From Sphingosinicellaceae bacterium (GTDB lineage: Bacteria; Pseudomonadota; Alphaproteobacteria; Sphingomonadales; Sphingomonadaceae), in assembly GCA_019285715.1 (NCBI GenBank), contig CP079108.1:1503001-1567000 (forward strand): DNA of 64,000 nt. The letters run 5' to 3'. This document shows, in pieces, positions 56,337 through 64,000 of this stretch (position 1 is its first letter; each line of letters starts with the position of its first letter). A program made the position numbers and the translations under genes. The notes under the pieces are model-generated. The model saw only the letters and a program-made list of their open reading frames with translations, was not told the origin of the DNA and did not search any database.

Positions 56337-56365
56337 TATTGACCGAACTTCGCCACGCCTGTCAA
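56337..56365 (-). promoter_or_regulatory. Candidate promoter for the riboswitch-metE transcript
   Basis: A perfect TTGACA -35 box (56360-56365 on the minus strand) with a poor -10 match (TCAATA at 56337-56342, 17-nt spacer) lies about 45 nt upstream of the riboswitch start. An adjacent 16-bp perfect palindrome ATAAAGAATTCTTTAT (56373-56388) could be a regulator site. Confidence 0.4.
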
Positions 56366-56388
56366 TGCGCATATAAAGAATTCTTTAT

Positions 56389-56818
56389 GTCATTCCTGGA
56401 ACGCCGGGTATGGTTCCGCGCTACACGCCAATTGCCAGGCAACTTATCTACATCGGACAGCAGCGGAACGATCTCGCGGCTACTGCACCTGTCTCGGCGA
56501 CTGGCGGGAGCCGACATTTGCCGGATGGTGACTCTGGTGGTGGGCGTATCGGCTGCTTTCGCATTCATTCTGGTGGAAAGCCGAATGGCGGCTTTCGGGC
56601 GGTCAGATGGCGTAAGGGGACGTTTGTTCAGGAAGTTGCGGTGGCAGCTACGCCCCGTTCGGTTCATCAATGGGATGTGAGCGCCGCCCTTTGATCATTC
56701 GCACGGTCCGTTTGGACGTATTTAGAATGGACAGCCGACCCCAGTTCTGTCTCAAGGCGTTCCTGCCATTGCGGGAGCGATCCGCCCCTCGGTCAGATAG
56801 CCAAAGGGCGGAGTTGGT
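56389..56818. other. 430 bp with no supportable gene
   Basis: Lies between the palindrome upstream of metE and the end of the TonB-dependent receptor gene. Short + strand frames (56339-56680 and 56410-56694) exist but overlap each other, have no clear ribosome-binding site and resemble no protein. Nothing else is recognised. Confidence 0.5.
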
Positions 56819-59251
56819 CTAGAAGTCGTAGCGGGCGCCGACCTGGAACAGCCGCGGCGGCTTGTATGACAACTCGTTGCAGCCGCAGAAGCTCGCGAGG
56901 TCGAAGCCCTGCACGCCGGCGCGAACGTCGGTGACGTTCTTGACGGCAAAGCTGAGTTGTAGGTCGCGTAACGTCCAGATCACGCTGGTGTTGACCATGA
57001 TCACGCGGTTGTAGCGGTCGGCGGTGAAGTTGCGGAGGTTGTAGTAGAATGCACCCGTGTACTCGGCATCGCCACCAATCGACAGGCGACCACCGAATGC
57101 GTCGAAGCCATAGCGCAAGATCGCCGTGCCCTGAAGCTGCGGTGCATAGACCGGCTTGACGTCACGGGAGATCGGGCCACCGACGCGCAGCGGCACGTTC
57201 TTTACCGTCGCATCAAACCACGACACCGATACACCCGCGTCGAGGCCGGGGATCGGCGAAGTGAACAACTCGGCCTCGCCGCCGTAAGTGGTGTCGTTGG
57301 CATTGATCACGACACCGGACACGCCGGTGAACAGGAACGCCTGGTAGTTCTTGTAATCATAGTAATAACCCGCGGCGTTGAAGCGGGTGCGGCCATCGGG
57401 GAAGGTGTATTTGAAGCCGCCCTCGTAGCTCGTCAGGACTTCGGCTTTGTACGGGATGGCAGTGATCGGCACTGGCAGGCCGCCAGCAAGCGCGGCGTTG
57501 TAGCTTCCCGCCTTCACGCCGCGATTGATGCCGACATAGAGCAGCAGGTCGCTGTCGGGACGGTATTCGAGCTGTGCCTTGCCGGCCCACAGGGTCTGGC
57601 CGCGCTTGTCGGCATAGGGCTTGCCGGCATCGGGTCCGATGATCGTCGGCGGGCCGTCCTGCGCATCGCGGGAGCCGGTCGTGGCGTAGATCGCCTGGAA
57701 GAAGTCGTACTTCTTCTGCTCCTGGATGATCCGGCCACCGAGAACCAGTGTCAGCTTGGGCGCGAACTGCCAGTCGAACTGGCCGAATGCGGAGTAGGAA
57801 TCGGTCTTCAGTTTCGCGTCAAGGCCGAGGTCGAACGGGGCCCCGGGGACGACGCTGCCGACCGGAAACTTGAGGCCGTTGATCGCGTGGTTGTCGATGT
57901 GGAGATAGTACAGCCCGGCGACCCAGTTGACGTTGTCGACTTTGCCGTTGAGCCGGAACTCCTGCGATACGGTGCTGGCATGGACGCCGGCATAGTTTGC
58001 CGCCTGGTTGCCCGGGCCACCGTCGACATCGACGAATAGCAGCTTGGAGAAGTGCTTGTAATCGGTCACCGAGGTCAGCGTGACGGCGTCCGACAGCTCG
58101 ACGTCGCCGGTCAGGTTGGCACCGATGGTCTTGACGTGGTCCTGCTTCTTGAAGGCAAAATCACTCGAGGTGCGGAAGTCGGGGCCGTCGGGATCCTTGT
58201 AGCCGAAGAAGTCGCCGCCGGGATTGGGGCGGCCGAACGAATCCCCGAAAACGCCGTTGTTATCGGTATCGGTGCCGGCGTCGGATCCATTGGCGGCGAT
58301 CGAGGCGCGGGTTTCACCCGCGGCGGTGTTGGTCACGTCAACCAGTTCGCCCGCTGCGTTGAAGTGAGCGATAGTCGACTTGGCCTGATAGGGCGCGGTC
58401 GCCATGCGGCTACGCGCGGCGTTGACCGACAGGGTGAATGACGATGTCTCGCTCGGCTTGAACAGCGTCGTGATGCGCCCGGCGAGCGTGTCGTCGTCGC
58501 CGAGGTTGGCACCGGCGCCCGCGCCGGGCGCGCCACCGACCGCGCCCACAGGGTATTCGTTGCGGAGCAGAGGGTCGCTCTTATTCCACATCATTGCGGC
58601 GCGGACCGCGAGCTTGGGCGACAGCGGCACGTTGAGCGCGGCCTCGCCGTGGAAGGTGCCGGGCGTGCCGACTGATTCGTACAGCCCGTACTTGAGGTCG
58701 ACGAAGCCCTCGACCTTGTCGAGGTCGGGTTTGACGGTGATGAAGTGGACGAGGCCGCCGGTCGCGTTGCGGCCGAACAGCGTGCCTTGCGGACCCTTCA
58801 GCACTTCGACGCGGTCGATGTCGAACAATGCGAAGGTCTGGCCCTGCGCAACGGCAATGTAGCCCTCGTCGAGATAGACCGCGTTAGGCGCCTCGACGAT
58901 GTCGGCGAAGTCGTTCTGCGTGACGCCGCGGATGGTATATTGCGTGTTCTGCCCGGCGATATTGCCGCCGGTGTGAACGCCTGGCGAGAACGACGCGAGC
59001 TCACGCGAGTCGGTGATGTTGAGGGCGCGGAGCTGCGCTCCCGAATACGCGGTGATGGCGATGCCGACGTCCTGCACTCGCTGCGAGCGCTTTTGGGCGG
59101 TGACGATGATCTCGCCGCCGAGGTCGGAGGCCGCTGCGCTGTCGATGGGCGTTGCCGGCGTGGCGACTGTCGCCTGCGCCGACGCGGCGCTCGGTGACAG
59201 GCTCAAGGTCGCAACCGCAAGTGCCGCGATGCAGGTCCCGAATTTAAGCAT
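56819..59251 (-). CDS. TonB-dependent receptor
   Basis: An 810-residue outer membrane receptor. It has a signal peptide (cleavage near ASAQA), a TonB-box-like GEIIVTAQKR, a plug domain (VQDVGIAITAYSGAQLRALN, TQYTIRGVTQNDF, RVEVLKGPQGTLFGRNATGG) and a 22-strand barrel ending in RLFQVGARYDF with a terminal Phe. It takes up an unknown ligand using TonB energy. It is downstream of the GMC oxidoreductase and its small subunit, 104 nt apart, in the same direction. The cluster suggests uptake and oxidation of one substrate. Confidence 0.95.
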   Translation of the reverse strand: MLKFGTCIAALAVATLSLSPSAASAQATVATPATPIDSAAASDLGGEIIVTAQKRSQRVQDVGIAITAYSGAQLRALNITDSRELASFSPGVHTGGNIAGQNTQYTIRGVTQNDFADIVEAPNAVYLDEGYIAVAQGQTFALFDIDRVEVLKGPQGTLFGRNATGGLVHFITVKPDLDKVEGFVDLKYGLYESVGTPGTFHGEAALNVPLSPKLAVRAAMMWNKSDPLLRNEYPVGAVGGAPGAGAGANLGDDDTLAGRITTLFKPSETSSFTLSVNAARSRMATAPYQAKSTIAHFNAAGELVDVTNTAAGETRASIAANGSDAGTDTDNNGVFGDSFGRPNPGGDFFGYKDPDGPDFRTSSDFAFKKQDHVKTIGANLTGDVELSDAVTLTSVTDYKHFSKLLFVDVDGGPGNQAANYAGVHASTVSQEFRLNGKVDNVNWVAGLYYLHIDNHAINGLKFPVGSVVPGAPFDLGLDAKLKTDSYSAFGQFDWQFAPKLTLVLGGRIIQEQKKYDFFQAIYATTGSRDAQDGPPTIIGPDAGKPYADKRGQTLWAGKAQLEYRPDSDLLLYVGINRGVKAGSYNAALAGGLPVPITAIPYKAEVLTSYEGGFKYTFPDGRTRFNAAGYYYDYKNYQAFLFTGVSGVVINANDTTYGGEAELFTSPIPGLDAGVSVSWFDATVKNVPLRVGGPISRDVKPVYAPQLQGTAILRYGFDAFGGRLSIGGDAEYTGAFYYNLRNFTADRYNRVIMVNTSVIWTLRDLQLSFAVKNVTDVRAGVQGFDLASFCGCNELSYKPPRLFQVGARYDF

Positions 59252-59355
59252 GCTAGTCCCCTTGTTGAGTGATGTCGGCGTTGCTTCGCTCCCTTGGGTC
59301 GATCGGGGTCTCGAGGCCCCGTTTCAGCGTGACGGTGGCGTTGTCGGGTCGTCCT

Positions 59356-60930
59356 TTATGAGCGGCTGAAAAGGTCGCCACGGTCGTCGGCGAAATGGTC
59401 GGCCGTGCGCAGGGCGAGCGCCTGCAGCGTGAAGGTCGGGTTGACGCTGCCCTCGGTCGGGAACAGGCCCGAGCCGGCGACGTAGAGATTGTCGAGCCCA
59501 TGGACCCGGCCGAAGCTGTCGGTAACCGACGACTTTGCGGCGCGCCCCATGATGGTGCCGCCGGCGAAATGCGCGGAGCCCATCGGGGTGTGCCAGGTCT
59601 CGGTCGCGCCGCCGGCCTTGAAGATCGCCGCCCCCTCGTCGCGCATCGCCGCCCACAGCCGCTTGGCATCGTCGGAGAAGCGGTGGACCAGCCGGGCCGG
59701 GCGGACACCCCAGGCGTTAGTGCCGTCGCCGAGTTCGACGCGGTTGTCGGGGTTTGGCTCCGCCTCGCACATGCCGATCATGTTGGCGGCGTGGCGCGCG
59801 GCGCGGTGCATAAAGTCGTCGAGTGCCGCGCCGTTTAGGTCCATCCGCGACGCCGCGAGCCCGGCGAGGTCGTTGGGCTTGATCGACGGCGCGATGAGCC
59901 ATTGCCGGCTGCCAAACGCGCCCGGCGTCGCGGTCTTGGCATAGTCGTCGTGACAGATCAGGTGCGCCCCGGTGACCCCGCGATGCGGCTCGGTCGCTTC
60001 CGGAAAGATGCCGAGGATCTGGATCAGCCCGTGCGTCATCAGGTTGCGACCGACGAGGCCAGCGGCATTGCCGACGCCGGTCGGGTGCACCGGGCTGGCG
60101 GAATTGAGCATCAGTGCCGGATTACCCACTACCGAGCCGGCGAGGATGACGAGGCGCGCCGGCTGGACCGCCAGCCGTCCGGCAGCGTCGCGGTACTGGA
60201 CCGCGTCGATGCGCTTGCCGGTCGAAGCCACCAGGTGCGTCACCGGCGTGTCGACCAGGATGCGCGCGCCGGCGGCCTCAGCGCGGGGCAGGTCCTTCGC
60301 CAGCGGGTTCGCCAGCGCCATGATCGGACAGCCGGCGTCGCACCAGCCGTCGTACTGGCACGGGGGCCGGCCTGCGTACTCGACCGAGTTGACCGCCATC
60401 GGGGCGGGCGCGGTGCGCTTGCCGACGGCGGCAAAGGCGCGGGCGAGCAGGCGGCCTTGCGCCAGAGGGTCGAGCGGCGGCATCGGATAGGGTGCGCCGG
60501 CCGGCCGCCAAATCTCGGCTGCAGCATCGCCCGAGATGCCGACCTCGGCCTGGATACGGTCGTAGAACGGGCGCAGTTCGTCATAGCCGATCGGCCAGTC
60601 GAGGCCGCGACCGTGGTCACGCCGCATGCTGAAGTCGGCGGCGTGCATCCGCGGCCACGTCGCATAATGGTGGAGCGCGGCCCCGCCGGTACCCCAGCCG
60701 GCGTTGAAGCCGAAGCCGACCGGGTCGGCCCCGGTGGTGGCGACCGGCGGACCACCCCAACGCAGGCGACGGCTCCAGATCTGCGAACTGACGAGGTCCT
60801 GCGCGTCACGTCGTGGGCCAGCCTCGAACATCACCACGGAGCGACCCGCCTCCGCCAGCCGCGCGCCGAGGACTGCGCCCACGGAGCCGGCCCCGACGAT
60901 GGCGACATCGATGGTTTGCTGCACGCTCAC
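59356..60930 (-). CDS. GMC-family oxidoreductase (dehydrogenase large subunit)
   Basis: A 524-residue FAD enzyme of the GMC family. The N-terminal ADP-binding motif is VAIVGAGSVGAVLGARLAEAG; mid-protein CQYDGWCDAGCPIMALANPL resembles the Cys-rich segment of gluconate/sorbitol dehydrogenase large subunits; the C-terminal active-site region is TWHTPMGSAHFAGGTIMGRA and GSGLFPTEGSVNPTFTLQAL. The GTG at 60930 overlaps the small-subunit stop (GTGA), so the two are produced together. The likely substrate is an alcohol or sugar acid; electrons would pass to a respiratory acceptor. Confidence 0.92.
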   Translation of the reverse strand: MSVQQTIDVAIVGAGSVGAVLGARLAEAGRSVVMFEAGPRRDAQDLVSSQIWSRRLRWGGPPVATTGADPVGFGFNAGWGTGGAALHHYATWPRMHAADFSMRRDHGRGLDWPIGYDELRPFYDRIQAEVGISGDAAAEIWRPAGAPYPMPPLDPLAQGRLLARAFAAVGKRTAPAPMAVNSVEYAGRPPCQYDGWCDAGCPIMALANPLAKDLPRAEAAGARILVDTPVTHLVASTGKRIDAVQYRDAAGRLAVQPARLVILAGSVVGNPALMLNSASPVHPTGVGNAAGLVGRNLMTHGLIQILGIFPEATEPHRGVTGAHLICHDDYAKTATPGAFGSRQWLIAPSIKPNDLAGLAASRMDLNGAALDDFMHRAARHAANMIGMCEAEPNPDNRVELGDGTNAWGVRPARLVHRFSDDAKRLWAAMRDEGAAIFKAGGATETWHTPMGSAHFAGGTIMGRAAKSSVTDSFGRVHGLDNLYVAGSGLFPTEGSVNPTFTLQALALRTADHFADDRGDLFSRS

Positions 60931-61481
60931 CAGTCGGTCTCCGGCTCGATGTGCGCGAGGTAGTCGATACCGAGGCGAGCAAAGCCGGCGCGTGTGCCGT
61001 AGGCAATGTCGACCGCATCGAGGCGCACCGCGAACAGGAACAGTGGCGGCGGCGGACCCTGCCAACCGGACGGCGCCGGGCCGTTCAGGGCGGCCAGGAC
61101 CGTGTTCCAGCGAGGATCACTCGTCGGCGGCGCGGCTCCGTGCAGACGCTGCAACGAGGCCAGTGCGGAGCGGTAGAAAGCGGCATAAGGCGGCGCCACG
61201 TCGAGGTAGCGAAGCGCAAGCAGGCTCTCGGCCGCCGGCAGTGCGAGATGGTGGTCGACATAGTGAACTAGCCCCGCAGCCCGCGACGGCGTGGCGATCG
61301 CCTCGCCGAGACCGGCCAGCCAGGCTGCCTCCACGGGGTCGAGTATCGCGAACCCGGCGCTCGCCGCGGTAGCCTCCGCCGACGACATCCATGCCGGTGT
61401 TCCCGCGACGCTCGCCAGTACCAGACCGATCGTGGAGTTCCGGATCACGTCGCGACGCGAAGGTGCCGGTTGGCCAGTCAT
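60927..61481 (-). CDS. Gluconate-2-dehydrogenase subunit 3-like small subunit (Tat-type)
   Basis: A 184-residue protein with a twin-arginine-like N-terminus (SRRDVIRNSTIGLVLASVAG) and the subunit 3 fold (DPVEAAWLAGLGEAIATPSR, HYVDHHLALPA). This small subunit often guides export of the GMC large subunit, which lacks its own signal. It overlaps that gene by 4 nt. It is divergent from the LLM monooxygenase (about 170-bp gap with no gene). Confidence 0.85.
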   Translation of the reverse strand: MTGQPAPSRRDVIRNSTIGLVLASVAGTPAWMSSAEATAASAGFAILDPVEAAWLAGLGEAIATPSRAAGLVHYVDHHLALPAAESLLALRYLDVAPPYAAFYRSALASLQRLHGAAPPTSDPRWNTVLAALNGPAPSGWQGPPPPLFLFAVRLDAVDIAYGTRAGFARLGIDYLAHIEPETDW

Positions 61482-61650
61482 GCCGGGCCGGCTTTATCGG
61501 ACACCACACGCACCGCTGGCCGGCATGTCTCCACGATCGCTGCAGCGCCTCCAAGTCGTTGATGAAAAAGCTATCAATGATTCGTAATCTCGACAATGCT
61601 TCAGACCTAAATTACTTTTTCGTCAGCAATAATCGATCGGGGTGTGTCTA

Positions 61651-62763
61651 ATGGACAGCAGGCGCGGCATGGCGCGAGCCGACCATTTCAAGCTCGGGAC
61701 GTTCGCCAGCAATTGCTCGGGCGGAATGTCGGTGACGACCGTGCCGGAACGCTGGTCAGGGAGTTGGGACGACAACCTGCGGCTGGCGCGCCTGCTCGAC
61801 GCGGCGGACATCGACTTCATGCTGCCGATCGCGCGCTGGATCGGCTACGGCGGTGCGACCAATTTTCACGGCAACGTGCTGGAAACGATGACCTGGGCAG
61901 CGGGGCTGCTGGCAGCGACGAGCCATATCGACATCTTCGCGACGATCCATACCGTCGCCAATCACCCGGTCATCGTGGCCAAGCAGATGGCGACCATCGA
62001 TGCCATCGGGCATGGCCGTGCCGGGCTGAACATCGTTGCGGGCTGGAACGAGCCCGAATATCGAGCCCTCGGCATGACGCTGCCGCAGGATCACGAAACG
62101 CGCTACGCCTACGCGCAGCAGTGGTTCGACGTGGTCGAGGCACTGTGGAGCCGCGACGGCGCCTTCGACTGGAACACCGAACACTTCAAGCTTGCGGGCG
62201 TCCACGGCGACCCCAAGCCGCTGTTCGGACGGCCGCCGATCATCAGCGCCGCCGGCTCCGAAATCGGCCGCGATTTCGCCATCCGCAACGCCGACTTCCT
62301 GTTTACCCCGACGATCGACATCGCCCGCACCACCGCCGAAGTCGTCGATCTGAAAGCGCGTGCACGCGACGCCGGGCGTGACATCGAAGTGCTGACCTTC
62401 GCCCATGTCGTCTGCCGCCCGACGGAGCGCGAGGCGCTGGATTATGTCGCGCGCTTCGCCGGTGACGCGATCGACATGCCCGCGCTCGACAACCTCGTAC
62501 GGCTGCAGTTTGCCCATGCCCAGTCGTTTCCGCACGACCTGCTGGCGCTGATCCGCGACCGAATGGGTATGGGACATGGCGGCTATCCGCTGATCGGCAC
62601 ACCGGAGCAGGTCGCCGAGGGATTGATCGCGCTCCACGCCGCCGGCCTTGGCGGGACGACGCTGTCATTCGTCGACTATGCGGAGGAGTTTCCCTATTTC
62701 CGCGACACCGTGCTGCCGATGCTCGAGGCCGCCGGCCTGCGCCAGCCGCGTGGCAGAAATTAA
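61651..62763 (+). CDS. LLM-class flavin-dependent monooxygenase
   Basis: A 370-residue bacterial luciferase-like enzyme. Hallmarks: HFKLGTFASNCSGGMSVTTVPERW, DFMLPIARWIGYGG, MATIDAIGHGRAGLNIVAGW, PLFGRPPIISAAGSEIGRDF and a C-terminal GTPEQVAEGLIALHAAGLGG. Relatives include dimethylsulfone and alkanesulfonate monooxygenases and the pyrimidine oxygenase RutA; the substrate here is not known. The ATG at 61651 is used; a GTG 9 nt earlier is possible. It is divergent from the small-subunit/GMC/TonB receptor operon and may act on the same compound. Confidence 0.92.
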   Translation: MDSRRGMARADHFKLGTFASNCSGGMSVTTVPERWSGSWDDNLRLARLLDAADIDFMLPIARWIGYGGATNFHGNVLETMTWAAGLLAATSHIDIFATIHTVANHPVIVAKQMATIDAIGHGRAGLNIVAGWNEPEYRALGMTLPQDHETRYAYAQQWFDVVEALWSRDGAFDWNTEHFKLAGVHGDPKPLFGRPPIISAAGSEIGRDFAIRNADFLFTPTIDIARTTAEVVDLKARARDAGRDIEVLTFAHVVCRPTEREALDYVARFAGDAIDMPALDNLVRLQFAHAQSFPHDLLALIRDRMGMGHGGYPLIGTPEQVAEGLIALHAAGLGGTTLSFVDYAEEFPYFRDTVLPMLEAAGLRQPRGRN

Positions 62764-63333
62764 AGCCCCCAATAGTTCGCCTTACGCATTCAGCGATTGG
62801 ATCGCCGGCGGGCGGCTACCCATGCCCCCTGCTCGGATGTCATGTTTTTGGGGTGCGCGCGGGCGCCCGTGCTTGGTCTCCTGTTCGCAGTTTGTCGCCG
62901 ATGGGTGCAGGAGCATCGCTAAATCGTCACACTTATCGCTTCGATCTAGGGTCACGAAGCGATGCCTGGAACTAACAGAGAGCTCCATTCGCCTACAAGC
63001 CGAAGGGAAGCTAACCGCCAACTTGGCCGTCCGTCGCCGCGGTCCGCGCGCTTACGCGACATGAATAGATGTCCACTTCTAGGAAGCAATGATCGGGCTG
63101 TGAGCGACCGACTCTGGGTCTGCCCGGACTCAACCTCGGTTTTCTCTGCGAGCTCCAGAGCATCCTCGACATCGACGCCGAGGTAGCGGGCGGTGATCTC
63201 AATCTGGCATTAGCGCCTATCTCCGTGGTGCGGTAGATGACATAGCTAGGGAACAGTTTCAGGGTAGGCTTCTAGTTTCTAGAGCACTGCGTTAACGTTA
63301 GAATATCTGTGTCGCAGCCGAGGACATGAGAAT
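62764..63333. other. 570 bp with no supportable gene
   Basis: Between the LLM monooxygenase and the DUF1843-like gene. Frames are short and lack ribosome-binding sites or motifs, and composition is less GC-biased than in genes on either side. It may hold the promoter of the peptide locus. Nothing else is recognised. Confidence 0.5.
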
Positions 63334-63528
63334 ATGGCCATCGAAAAGCCCGGTGCGCCGCGCGTAGGCCGGATGGTCTACCACTCGGCGATCCGGGAAA
63401 CGATCGAGCCGGGTGACCTCGACCGCATGCGCGCGGTGCTCGAGCGAGCCAAGGCGTTGGAAGCGGAATTTGGCGGCATGGAGGAAGCGATCGCCCGCCT
63501 CGAGACCGCGATCAAGGACGCGAGTTGA
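63334..63528 (+). CDS. DUF1843-like small protein, putative RiPP precursor
   Basis: A 64-residue protein with the DUF1843 pattern: RMVYHSAIRETIEPGDLDRM followed by a helix (RAVLERAKALEAEF) and a C-terminal Glu/Lys-rich helix (MEEAIARLETAIKDAS). The family is made of short proteins of unknown role. Here its stop is 3 nt before the ATG of a radical SAM gene, the usual position of a precursor peptide next to its maturase. There is no Cys; candidate modified residues would be Tyr, His or Asp/Gly positions. A modest GAGG lies upstream of the ATG. Confidence 0.72.
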   Translation: MAIEKPGAPRVGRMVYHSAIRETIEPGDLDRMRAVLERAKALEAEFGGMEEAIARLETAIKDAS

Positions 63529-63531
63529 GCG

Positions 63532-64000
63532 ATGTCGAAGGCGGCGACCCGACTTCCAAGACGCTTCTTCGAAGCGAGCGAGCAGGAGAGGCGGGTCCCG
63601 GTCAGTGTCGTCTGGGAACTGACCGCCGCCTGCGATCTCGGCTGCGCCCATTGCGGTTCGCGCGCGGGACGGCGGATGGCAGCGGAGCTGGACACCGCCG
63701 AGTGCCTGCAGCTGATTGACGAGATGGCGGCGCTCGGTGTCCGCGACGTGGGCCTGATCGGCGGCGAAGTATATCTGCGCAAGGACTGGCTCCAGATCAT
63801 CCGCGCCGTCCGCGCTGCAGGGATGGACTGCTCCTTGCAGACAGGCGGGCGCCACATGACCGCCGAACGGGCCGGTGCCGCTGTCGAGGCTGGCGTGCAG
63901 AGCATCGGAGTATCGGTCGACGGTCTTCGAGAGACGCACGACCAGCTTCGCGGCGTGCGCGGCAGTTTCGATCGGGCGATAGAGTTGCTGTCGACGCTGC
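63532..64000 (+). CDS. Radical SAM protein, putative peptide maturase (partial)
   Basis: The frame is open from ATG 63532 to the window end (156 codons), so the C-terminal part, where a SPASM domain would be, is unseen. The radical SAM cluster motif C-x3-C-x2-C is at Cys34, Cys38 and Cys41 (CDLGCAHC), followed by the GGE-type motif LIGGEVYLRKDW and GVSVDGLRETHDQLRG. This is the layout of PqqE/MoaA-like peptide-modifying enzymes. It starts 3 nt after the DUF1843-like gene, so the two are almost certainly cotranscribed. Confidence 0.85.
   Translation, partial: MSKAATRLPRRFFEASEQERRVPVSVVWELTAACDLGCAHCGSRAGRRMAAELDTAECLQLIDEMAALGVRDVGLIGGEVYLRKDWLQIIRAVRAAGMDCSLQTGGRHMTAERAGAAVEAGVQSIGVSVDGLRETHDQLRGVRGSFDRAIELLSTL

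Noticed and set aside
56339-56694. Short + strand frames upstream of metE
   Set aside because: They overlap each other, lack ribosome-binding sites and match no family.

Overview
This 64 kb window is GC-rich, densely coded alphaproteobacterial DNA. A PopZ-type (DUF2497) polar protein, TonB-dependent receptors, a TamA-like Omp85 protein, remnants of ImuB and CcmE, and the block pcm - tolC - DUF2497 - valS all fit Sphingomonadales best. The species cannot be fixed from the sequence alone.

Layout. 0-11 kb is conserved core: a TamA-like protein cut by the left edge, an S24 repressor facing two small genes, topoisomerase IB, valS, and a leftward pcm-tolC-popZ block with a zeta-toxin-like pair inserted before valS. 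At 11-12.7 kb a tRNA-Cys gene is followed by a truncated integrase fused head-to-head to a truncated alpha/beta hydrolase. 12.9-18.8 kb carries a YHS/DoxX-like/DedA set and a four-gene overlapping operon (TPR protein, lipoprotein hydrolase, membrane-anchored ATP-grasp enzyme, NylB-like serine hydrolase), then a LysR regulator. 19.8-23.2 kb holds an outer-membrane barrel, a secreted protein of unknown function and msrB-msrA.

23.3-35.1 kb is accessory and rich in insertion sequences: an IS630 whose right end is interrupted by an IS110; DODA-type dioxygenase and azoreductase; an IS5/IS427 element; a P460 cytochrome; a degenerate alpha/beta hydrolase; an AhpD-like/LysR pair; and a second, inverted IS110 copy that splits an NTF2-like gene. 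Both IS110 copies carry a 5' noncoding region in which all four guide segments of a bridge RNA can be read and matched to target and donor.

35-53 kb is mixed metabolism: haloalkane dehalogenase, an Anbu peptidase coupled to a secreted methyltransferase, glutaminase, a glutamate-synthase-like protein, CcdA plus thioredoxin, KAS III plus ABC exporter, a YeeE/YedE transporter, a second AhpD/LysR module, a sigma factor, NDH-2 and a peroxiredoxin. A short stretch of gene fragments (DoxX-like, ImuB, CcmE) follows at 52.5-53.3 kb. 53.5-64 kb has metE behind a cobalamin riboswitch, a TonB receptor - GMC oxidoreductase - small subunit cluster facing an LLM flavin monooxygenase, and at the right edge a 64-residue DUF1843-like peptide immediately followed by a radical SAM gene, a candidate RiPP locus cut by the window end.
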